Source: a bacterium
GTDB taxonomy: Bacteria > Planctomycetota > J058 > JAJDCP01
Reading direction: 5' to 3'
DNA: 16,769 nt
Assembly (NCBI GenBank): GCA_030428695.1
Contig: JAUIEM010000215.1
Location: forward strand, 1 to 16,769
Of the stretch, positions 1 through 6,053 are shown piece by piece. The translations under genes were made by a program, and so were the position numbers. A model generated the notes under the pieces. The model had not been told where the DNA came from, made no database searches, and saw only the letters and a list, made by a program, of their open reading frames with translations. Position 1 is the first letter of the stretch, and the number at the start of each line of letters is the position of its first letter.

Positions 1-444
1 TCCGTCGTGCGCGTGTCCGGAGGGCGAGGGGGACGCGGAGATCGGCAGCACCGAGATCCGCGCCCGCTCGACGCCCCGCGTGTTGGCCAGCGCCCGTGCC
101 AGGTCGCAGACCTCTCGCTCGGGGCCCCGCAGGATCAGGACTTCCAGGCAGCGCGTGTGGTCGAGATGCACGTGGGTGGTGGAGACCACCAGCTCGAGAT
201 GCTGGTGCTGCAGGTGGGTCAGCCGTTCGAGCAGCTCGCGGCGGTGATGGTCGTAGATGAAGGTCACGGTCACCAGGGCCCTGCCTCCGGTCTGTCCATC
301 GCCGGTGGATTCCAGCTCCTCGCGCACGAGGCGCTGGAGCGCGGCCGACCGACTCGGAAAGCCCTCGCGCGCGACCCAGGCGTCGAAGCGGGCGCACAGC
401 TCGGTGTCCAGTGAGAAGGTGACGATCTTGCTTCCTGTTGACAT
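1..444 (-). CDS. nikR: Nickel-responsive transcriptional regulator NikR (3' end cut by window edge)
   Basis: The reading frame starts at an ATG (complement of 442-444) and runs for 148 codons off the left edge without a stop. Residues ~5-45 form a ribbon-helix-helix DNA-binding domain (KIVTFSLDTEL, then GFPSRSAALQRLVREEL). Residues ~57-140 match the ACT-like nickel-binding domain. All four residues that bind high-affinity nickel in E. coli NikR are present: H80, H91, H93 and C99, in QHQHLEL and THVHLDHTRC. The family is usually about 130-140 residues; this copy is longer and its visible end is His-containing (SGHAHDG). NikR proteins are cytoplasmic tetramers that bind palindromic operators when loaded with nickel. 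The gene diverges from a superoxide dismutase operon across a 93-bp gap containing paired AT-rich boxes, so autoregulation and control of the SOD genes are plausible. Identification is firm; the targets are inferred. Confidence 0.93.
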   Translation of the reverse strand, partial: MSTGSKIVTFSLDTELCARFDAWVAREGFPSRSAALQRLVREELESTGDGQTGGRALVTVTFIYDHHRRELLERLTHLQHQHLELVVSTTHVHLDHTRCLEVLILRGPEREVCDLARALANTRGVERARISVLPISASPSPSGHAHDG

Positions 445-458
445 GGTCAGGCTCCTGG

Positions 459-486
459 CTTATTAAAAATCTCGCATTCTTATTAA
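459..486. promoter_or_regulatory. Candidate NikR operator / divergent promoter: paired CTTATTAA boxes
   Basis: The 8-mer CTTATTAA occurs at 459-466 and again at 479-486, so the boxes are 20 bp apart (two helical turns). Each core TTATTAA is palindromic apart from its central base, so the pair also reads as an inverted repeat of about 27 bp in overall span, close to the 28-bp span of the E. coli NikR operator. This is the only AT-rich stretch in the surrounding GC-rich DNA. TATTAA at 481-486 could serve as a -10 element for the SOD genes, and TTTAAT/TAATAA on the minus strand at 461-468 as a -10 for nikR. Binding by NikR is inferred from position and geometry. Confidence 0.55.
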
Positions 487-537
487 TCGGCCGCGTGCCG
501 CACGCTGTCGATTCTACGCCAACCCGGGTGCCCTCGC

Positions 538-1131
538 ATGATCCAGCTCGCCCCCCTGCCCTTCGCCTTCGACGCCCTCGCTCCGCACATCTCCGAAGAG
601 GCGCTCCGCATGCACTACGAGCATCAAGAAGAGTACGTGCGCAAGATCAACGACCTGCTCGCGGGGACGCCGCACGAGAGGAAGTCGGTCGAGGAGCTGA
701 TCCGCGACAGGGTGGTGTACAACGACGCCTGCCAGGTGTGGAACCACGACTTCTCCTGGAACAGCATGAGTCCCAGAGGAGGGGGCCGGCCTCGCGGCGC
801 CCTCGGCGAGCTGATCAGGCTCAGCTTCGGCGGCTTCTCCCGCTTCCAGAAGAAGTTCAACTACGTCGCGGCCGGCACCTTTGGCCCGGGCTGGACGTGG
901 CTGGTGCGCCGGGTCGACGGCAACCTCGACGTGATGCGCACGGACGCGGCCTCGATCTTCGACGCCGGGCGCTTCACACCCGTGCTTGTCTGCGATGTGT
1001 GGGAGCACGCCTACTACCTCGACTACCGCAACGCGCGGAAGGAGTACGTCGCCGCCTGGTGGGAGCTCGTCGATTGGAGCTTCGCCGAAGCGAACCTGGT
1101 CGGCAGGTTCGGGGCAGTGATGACGATCTAG
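538..1131 (+). CDS. Superoxide dismutase, Fe/Mn family (divergent tandem copy 1)
   Basis: This 197-residue protein would convert superoxide to oxygen and hydrogen peroxide. The start aligns with the family N-terminus (LPFAFDALAPHIS), although no Shine-Dalgarno sequence precedes it. The metal ligands are visible: H26, H70 (QVWNH), D153 and H157 (DVWEH). Q66 lies where iron-type SODs carry their active-site glutamine. There are oddities next to the metal site. The helix after H26 reads HYEHQEEYV, one residue shorter than the HYGKHHAGYV of the neighbouring copy, which disturbs the conserved His pair. The tyrosine after the second ligand motif is serine (NHDFSW). No signal peptide is seen. It is followed after 45 bp by a canonical paralogue, so this copy probably arose by tandem duplication and has diverged. 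Activity or metal preference may be altered. Confidence 0.9.
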   Translation: MIQLAPLPFAFDALAPHISEEALRMHYEHQEEYVRKINDLLAGTPHERKSVEELIRDRVVYNDACQVWNHDFSWNSMSPRGGGRPRGALGELIRLSFGGFSRFQKKFNYVAAGTFGPGWTWLVRRVDGNLDVMRTDAASIFDAGRFTPVLVCDVWEHAYYLDYRNARKEYVAAWWELVDWSFAEANLVGRFGAVMTI

Positions 1132-1162
1132 ATCATGACCGAAACGGCCCACAACCTCATCC

Positions 1163-1170
1163 AAAGGAGA
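1163..1170 (+). promoter_or_regulatory. Strong ribosome binding site of the second SOD gene
   Basis: AAAGGAGA lies 6 bp before the ATG at 1177. It decides the start in favour of 1177 over an in-frame ATG at 1135, which would add 14 residues with no counterpart in the family. Confidence 0.8.
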
Positions 1171-1176
1171 TCGACC

Positions 1177-1749
1177 ATGGCCATCGAACAACCCGCGCTC
1201 CCCTACGCGCTCGACGCCCTCGCGCCCCACATCTCGAAGGAGACCCTCGAGTTCCACTACGGCAAGCACCACGCCGGCTACGTCAAGAAGTGCAACGCCG
1301 CGATCGAAGGAACCGAGCACGCGGACAAGGACCTCGAGACGCTGATCAAAGAGCGTGTCGCGTTCAACGCCGCCGCGCAGACCTGGAACCACACCTTCTA
1401 CTGGAAATCGATGAAACCGGGTGGCGGTGGTGTGCCCAGCGGTGCGATCGCCGCCGCGATCGACGCGAGCTTCGGCAGCTTCGACAACTTCAAGCAGGCG
1501 TTCAGCAAGGTCGCGGGCGGACACTTCGCCTCGGGCTGGGCCTGGCTGGTGCAGCGGGACGGGAAGCTCGAGGTCGTCGACACCCACGACGCCGATACGA
1601 TGGCCTGCCGCGACGGCGTGCGCCCCATCCTGGTGTGCGATGTGTGGGAGCACGCGTACTACATCGACTACCGCAACGGCCGCGCCAACTACATCGAGGC
1701 CTGGTGGAACCTGATCGACTGGGACTTCGCCGCCTCGAACCTCGCGTAA
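1177..1749 (+). CDS. sodB: Superoxide dismutase, iron type (canonical tandem copy 2)
   Basis: This is a 190-residue cytoplasmic Fe/Mn-family superoxide dismutase of the usual length. The N-terminus (QPALPYALDALAPHIS) and the HYGKHHAGYV helix match iron SODs closely. Metal ligands are H27, H72 (QTWNH), D155 and H159 (CDVWEHAYYIDYRN). Q68 in AAAQTWNH and an alanine in DTHDADT fit the iron-type rather than the manganese-type active site. Compared with the upstream copy, all second-sphere residues are conventional (H31, H32, Y35, Y75). It lies 45 bp after the first SOD gene, on the same strand, with its own strong ribosome binding site, so the two are almost certainly co-transcribed from the promoter region next to nikR. 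Confidence 0.95.
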   Translation: MAIEQPALPYALDALAPHISKETLEFHYGKHHAGYVKKCNAAIEGTEHADKDLETLIKERVAFNAAAQTWNHTFYWKSMKPGGGGVPSGAIAAAIDASFGSFDNFKQAFSKVAGGHFASGWAWLVQRDGKLEVVDTHDADTMACRDGVRPILVCDVWEHAYYIDYRNGRANYIEAWWNLIDWDFAASNLA

Positions 1750-1773
1750 CGCATCCGCCCGTCGAGCGCAGCG

Positions 1774-1812
1774 GCACACCCAGCAAGGGCGTCGAGCCCG
1801 GCCTGGGTGTGC
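1774..1812 (+). terminator. Stacked intergenic hairpin between SOD and metal-binding lipoprotein genes
   Basis: GCACACCCAG (1774-1783) and CTGGGTGTGC (1803-1812) are perfectly complementary over 10 bp. Inside, GGGC (1787-1790) pairs with GCCC (1796-1799) around a GTCGA loop. No T-rich run follows, and the ribosome binding site of the next gene lies only 9 bp downstream. It could be a partial terminator, an mRNA stabiliser that sets SOD versus lipoprotein expression, or a block to read-through. Confidence 0.5.
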
Positions 1813-1832
1813 GCACCCATGGAGGAGCTCCG

Positions 1833-2750
1833 ATGTCCGTCCGTCTCCTTTCCCTTCTATTCGCGACCCTGCTGCTCGGCTGCGGTGACCAGGCGCCTCC
1901 TTCGGAGTCCGGCGATCGGCTCACCGTCTACACCAGCTTCTTCCCGACGACGGACTTCGCGCGACGCATCGGTCGGGACGCCGTCGAGGTGACCTGCCCC
2001 TTGCCCCCCGACGCCGACCCGATCTTCTGGGAGCCCGGCGCCGACGTCCTCGCCGCGTACCAGGCGGCGGACCTGATCGTGCTCAACGGGGCCGGGCTCG
2101 AGAAATGGGTCGTGACCCGCAGCCTGCCCGGCTCGAAGGTCGTCGACTGCGCGGCCTCCTTCGAGGCGGACTGGCTGAAGTACGAGCACGCGACGACCCA
2201 CAGCCACGGCGGCGGGGGAGAGCACACGCACCAGGGCATCGACGGCCACACCTGGCTCGACCCGGAGCTGGCCGAGGTCGCGGTCGGCGCGATCGAGGCG
2301 GCGCTGGCCGAGCGCCGTCCCTCCCAGGCCGCGGCCTTCGCGCAGCGCGCCGACGCCCTGCGCGCCGCGCTCGACAGCCTCGACGCGGGACTGCGCGAGC
2401 TGAGCAGGACGCTCGGCGAGCGCCCGCTGTGGACCAACCACCCGGCATACAACTACCTCGCGCGGCGCTACGGCTGGACTGTCGTCAACTTCGACATCGA
2501 CCCGGCGTCCGAGCTGTCCACGGAGGCCCGCACGCAGCTGGTGACGGCGCTCGAGGCGGCGAACGGAGCGCCCGCGGCGATCCTCTTCGAGGCGGAGCCG
2601 ATTCCGACGCTGCGCACCGCGCTCGAGGGCCTTGGCCTGCGTCCGGTCGAATTCTCGCCGGGGGAGGGCCCGCCGGACGATGCCGCGGGAGGCTACATCG
2701 GCCTGATGCGAGCGAACATCGCGCGTCTGGGTGCGGCGTTGGAAGGCTGA
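1833..2750 (+). CDS. Metal ABC transporter substrate-binding lipoprotein (ZnuA/PsaA class)
   Basis: The protein has 305 residues, with a GGAGGAG ribosome binding site at 1821. It begins with a lipoprotein signal ending in the lipobox LLGC (C17), so it should be anchored in the periplasm. The fold markers of cluster A-I metal-binding proteins are clear: LTVYTSFFPTTDFARRI, ADLIVLNGAGLEKW, DGHTWLDP, TNHPAYNYLARRYGW and ILFEAEP. A His-rich segment (residues 119-133, with HSHGGGGEHTH) precedes the conserved H139, as in zinc binders. Likely ligands are H139, H203 and possibly E253. The first ligand of the family, the His of DPHxYEP, is replaced by isoleucine (I64 in DPIFWEP), a pattern I recall from one ZnuA-like subfamily. 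No ATPase or permease gene is adjacent, so the transporter partner must be elsewhere, or it works as a metal buffer. The exact metal (zinc, manganese, nickel) cannot be read. Confidence 0.85.
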   Translation: MSVRLLSLLFATLLLGCGDQAPPSESGDRLTVYTSFFPTTDFARRIGRDAVEVTCPLPPDADPIFWEPGADVLAAYQAADLIVLNGAGLEKWVVTRSLPGSKVVDCAASFEADWLKYEHATTHSHGGGGEHTHQGIDGHTWLDPELAEVAVGAIEAALAERRPSQAAAFAQRADALRAALDSLDAGLRELSRTLGERPLWTNHPAYNYLARRYGWTVVNFDIDPASELSTEARTQLVTALEAANGAPAAILFEAEPIPTLRTALEGLGLRPVEFSPGEGPPDDAAGGYIGLMRANIARLGAALEG

Positions 2751-2840
2751 CGACCGCGGGCTCCCCTGGGCGCTGCCCGCCACCGCGCGGGAAGCCCCGC
2801 GACCCATCGCTCCGACCTTCCCCCACCCCCTTCCAACCGG

Positions 2841-2846
2841 TAGGAT
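2841..2846 (+). promoter_or_regulatory. Possible -10 element before the RND gene
   Basis: TAGGAT lies 39 bp before the GTG start in an otherwise GC-rich 135-bp gap (2751-2885). No convincing -35 hexamer is seen 17 bp upstream, so this is a weak call. The rest of the gap shows only GC-rich sequence. Confidence 0.25.
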
Positions 2847-2885
2847 AGCCGCCCCTCGGCGCCCCGGCGCCCGCGAGAGCCGCCC

Positions 2886-5800
2886 GTGAGCCTGCCCGCC
2901 TTCTCCGTCAAGAACTCCGTGCTCGTGCACCTGTTGCTGTTCGCGATCGTCGGCGGCGGCCTGCTCGCGGCCTTCACCACGCCCCGGGAGCTGCTGCCCG
3001 ACACGACCCCGGACGCGATCGCGGTCAGCGCGGTCTATCCCGGGGCCTCGCCGGCCGAGGTCGAGGCGGCGGTGGTGATTCCCCTCGAAGAGGCCCTCGT
3101 CGGGGTGCAGGGCGTCGAGACGATGAGCAGCTCGGCCCGGGAAGGCATCGCGCTGGTCAACCTGACCCTCGAGATCGGCACCGACCCCCAGTCGGTGCTG
3201 CGCGACGTCGACGCCGAGCTCGAGAAGGTCGACGACCTGCCCGACGAGGTCGTCCGCGAGGGCGTGACCAGCCGCTACCTCGAGCCGGAGCTACCGGTGA
3301 TCTCGGTCTCCGTCACCGGCCCCCACGGCCTCGAGACCCTGCGCGAGGTCGCCGAGGACCTCAACGACGTGCTGCTCCGCGACGACCGCATCTCGAGCAC
3401 CCGGCTGCAGGGCATCCCCGAGCGCGAGCTGACCCTGTGGCTGCACCCGCGGTTGCTCGAGGAGTACCGCCTGCGGCCGCAGGATGTCGCCGCCGCTGTC
3501 GCCCGCGGCAACCAGGACATCCCGGCGGGGGTGCTGCGCTCCGACCAGGGCGAGGTGCTCGTGCGCAGCCTCGGCCGCAGCGAGACCATCGAGGCCCTGC
3601 GCGAGCTGCCGATCGTCAGCGGCGAGGACGGCCAGCAGGTGCTGCTCGGCGACCTCGCCGAGCTGTCGATCTCCTGGAAGGAGCCCCGCGTGTCCGGGCG
3701 CTTCAACGGCACCGAGGCGACCCGGGTGATCGTCTACAAGGGGCCGGATGAAGACGCGGTCGTCATCGCCGAGCGGGTGCGCGACGTCGTCGCGAGCTTC
3801 GAGCCGCCGCCGGGCGTGCGGCTGGTGATGCACACCGACCTGTCGCGGTACATCAACGAGCGCGTCGAGCTGATGACGCGCAACGGCTTCTACGGGCTGA
3901 TCCTGGTCTTCCTCAGCCTGACGCTCTTCCTGTCGGTGCGGCTGAGCTTCTGGGTGTCGTCGGGCATCCCGGTGTCCTTCCTCGGCACGCTGATCGTGAT
4001 GGGCATCTTCGGCATCTCGATCAACCTGATGACGCTGTTCGCGCTGATCGTCGTGCTCGGCATGATCGTCGACGACGCGATCGTGATCGGGGAGAACATC
4101 TACCGCTACGTCGAGGCGGGCATGCGCCCCGTCGAAGCCGCGGTCAAGGGGGCGGAGCAGGTCAGCTGGCCGGTGGTCGCGGCGATCTCGACGACGATCG
4201 CGGCCTTCCTGCCGCTGATGATGATCGACGGGAAGCTCGGGGAGATCGTCCGCCCGGTGCCGGTCGTCGTGTCCGTGGCGCTCGCCGTGTCCCTGATCGA
4301 GGCGTTGATCCTCTTGCCCTGCCATCTCGCGACCTCGCTGCGCAAGCCCGACCGCAAGGGGCAGCGGCTGCAGAACAAGGTCGACGGGCTGCTCAAGGGG
4401 CTGTTCCGCTACTTCTACGAGCCCGTGCTGCGGCTCGCTCTCCGCCACCGCTACCTCTCCCTGCTCGCGATGGTCTGCGTGACCGTGCTGTGCGCGGCGG
4501 TCGCGGCCTTCATCGTGCCCTTCCACCTCAGCCCCACCGACGAGGCGGACACCCTGTTCTGTCAGGTCGAGTTGCCGGTCGGCACGCCGCTGCACCGGAC
4601 GGCGGAGACCATCGCCGAGCTCGAGCGGCGGGTGCAGGAGAACGTGCCGGAGGCCAAGAGCAGCTTCTCCCTGGTCGGCGTGATGACCCAGCCCGCAGGA
4701 GTCACCGCCGCTTCGACCAACGACCTCGGCTCGCACTACGGCCTGATCTTCCTCGAGCTGCTCGCGCCGGACGCGCGCGAGCGCAGCTCCGACGACATCC
4801 TCGCGGTGCTGCGTGAGCTGAGCAGCGGTCTGCCCGGGGTGAAGTCGCTGCGCTGGGACGCGGCGACGGGCAACCCGACGGGCCCGGACATCGAGATCGA
4901 GCTGCGGGGTGACGGCGAGGAGCTCGAGGCGAACATCGAGCGGCTGCGGGGCTACCTGTCGAAGCTGGACGGGGTCCACGACATCAAGACCGACGCGCAG
5001 CCGGGCAAGCTCGAGATCCAGCTCGAGCTCCTGCCCTACGGTCGCGCCGTCGGCCTGACCGTGCAGGCGCTCTCCGAGCAGGTGCGGGCGGCGATCCAGG
5101 GCCTGAAGGCGTCGACCTGGCGGGTCGACCGGGGGCAGATCGACGTCGTGGTGCGCTACAGCAAGGAGCTGCTCGAGACCCCCGGCCAGCTCGAGCAGCT
5201 GCATGTCTTCACCCCGGCCGGCGACCGCGTGCGGCTGCGGGAGGTCGCGCGCTTCGAGGTCTCCCGCGGCGAGGGGGTGTACAACCGGGTCGACCGCAAG
5301 CGCGCGATCCGGCTGCTCGCCAGCGTCGACCGCGAGACGACGTCTTCCTCGCAGGTCACCGACGCGGTCGCGGCGGAGGCGTCCCTCGCCGACCTCGACA
5401 TGCGGTTCCGGGGCGTGGCCCACGAGACCGTCAAGAGCCTCGGCTCGCTGTGGCAGGCGACCCTGATCGCGGTGATCCTGATCTACGTGATCCTCGCGGC
5501 GGTCTTCCGCAGCTACGTGCAGCCGCTGATCGTGATGGCGGCGATCCCCTTCGCCGGCGTCGGCATCGTGGTCGGGCACCTGGTGCTCGGGATGGAGATG
5601 AGCTTCATGTCGATGATCGGCGCGGTCGCCCTGTGCGGCATCGTCGTCAACGACAGCCTGATCCTCGTCGACTTCATCAACCGCCAGCGGGGTCGCACCA
5701 AGAGCCTGCACGACGACGTCGTGCGCGCCGCGGAGGTGCGCCTGCGGCCGATCATCCTGACCAGCCTGACGACGATCGCGGGGCTCGCGCCGCTGATCCT

Positions 5801-6032
5801 CGAGCAGAGCTTCCAGGCCCAGTTCATCATCCCGATGGCGGTCTCGCTGTCCTTCGGTCTCGCCTTCGCGACGGTGCTGACGCTCGGCGCGATCCCCTGC
5901 CTGTACGTGATCGTCGAGGACCTGCGGGCCGCGCTCGGGGTCGCCCCGCCGCCCCCGGTCGACGATGACGAGCCTGTGGCGGCCGCCGGTGACGGCGCGC
6001 CGGGCACGCCGGCTGCCGAAGAGGTAGCCTGA
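2886..6032 (+). CDS. RND family efflux transporter, inner-membrane permease (AcrB-like)
   Basis: With 1048 residues it has the usual length of AcrB-type RND pumps (about 1040). It begins at GTG; no ATG fits. The N-terminal membrane segment (residues ~12-32) is followed by a large periplasmic domain, then TM2-TM6 (from ~335), a second membrane block starting near residue 520, another periplasmic domain, and TM8-TM12 near residues 855-1010. The proton-relay aspartates are D396-D397 in GMIVDDAIVIGENIYR. In TM10, where AcrB carries lysine 940, the sequence reads VVNDSLILVDF (N922, D923), typical of a separate RND branch. No periplasmic adaptor or outer-membrane channel gene is adjacent, although a 521-residue protein follows after 21 bp. 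The substrate cannot be predicted; it lacks an obvious heavy-metal (CzcA/CusA) signature. The C-terminal ~25 residues are Ala/Pro-rich and probably disordered. Confidence 0.9.
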   Translation: MSLPAFSVKNSVLVHLLLFAIVGGGLLAAFTTPRELLPDTTPDAIAVSAVYPGASPAEVEAAVVIPLEEALVGVQGVETMSSSAREGIALVNLTLEIGTDPQSVLRDVDAELEKVDDLPDEVVREGVTSRYLEPELPVISVSVTGPHGLETLREVAEDLNDVLLRDDRISSTRLQGIPERELTLWLHPRLLEEYRLRPQDVAAAVARGNQDIPAGVLRSDQGEVLVRSLGRSETIEALRELPIVSGEDGQQVLLGDLAELSISWKEPRVSGRFNGTEATRVIVYKGPDEDAVVIAERVRDVVASFEPPPGVRLVMHTDLSRYINERVELMTRNGFYGLILVFLSLTLFLSVRLSFWVSSGIPVSFLGTLIVMGIFGISINLMTLFALIVVLGMIVDDAIVIGENIYRYVEAGMRPVEAAVKGAEQVSWPVVAAISTTIAAFLPLMMIDGKLGEIVRPVPVVVSVALAVSLIEALILLPCHLATSLRKPDRKGQRLQNKVDGLLKGLFRYFYEPVLRLALRHRYLSLLAMVCVTVLCAAVAAFIVPFHLSPTDEADTLFCQVELPVGTPLHRTAETIAELERRVQENVPEAKSSFSLVGVMTQPAGVTAASTNDLGSHYGLIFLELLAPDARERSSDDILAVLRELSSGLPGVKSLRWDAATGNPTGPDIEIELRGDGEELEANIERLRGYLSKLDGVHDIKTDAQPGKLEIQLELLPYGRAVGLTVQALSEQVRAAIQGLKASTWRVDRGQIDVVVRYSKELLETPGQLEQLHVFTPAGDRVRLREVARFEVSRGEGVYNRVDRKRAIRLLASVDRETTSSSQVTDAVAAEASLADLDMRFRGVAHETVKSLGSLWQATLIAVILIYVILAAVFRSYVQPLIVMAAIPFAGVGIVVGHLVLGMEMSFMSMIGAVALCGIVVNDSLILVDFINRQRGRTKSLHDDVVRAAEVRLRPIILTSLTTIAGLAPLILEQSFQAQFIIPMAVSLSFGLAFATVLTLGAIPCLYVIVEDLRAALGVAPPPPVDDDEPVAAAGDGAPGTPAAEEVA

Positions 6033-6053
6033 GGGGAGCGCGGAGGAGTGGCG

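Noticed and set aside
7..466. Plus-strand frames at the left edge
   Set aside because: They lie opposite nikR, whose ligands and RHH domain are unmistakable.
514..1779. 421-codon minus-strand frame opposite the SOD genes
   Set aside because: Antisense shadow of two well-recognised SOD genes.
438..1832. First part of a long plus frame (438-2750) before the lipoprotein start
   Set aside because: It overlaps both SOD genes in another frame, is very Arg-rich and has no family features. Only the part from ATG 1833 is real.
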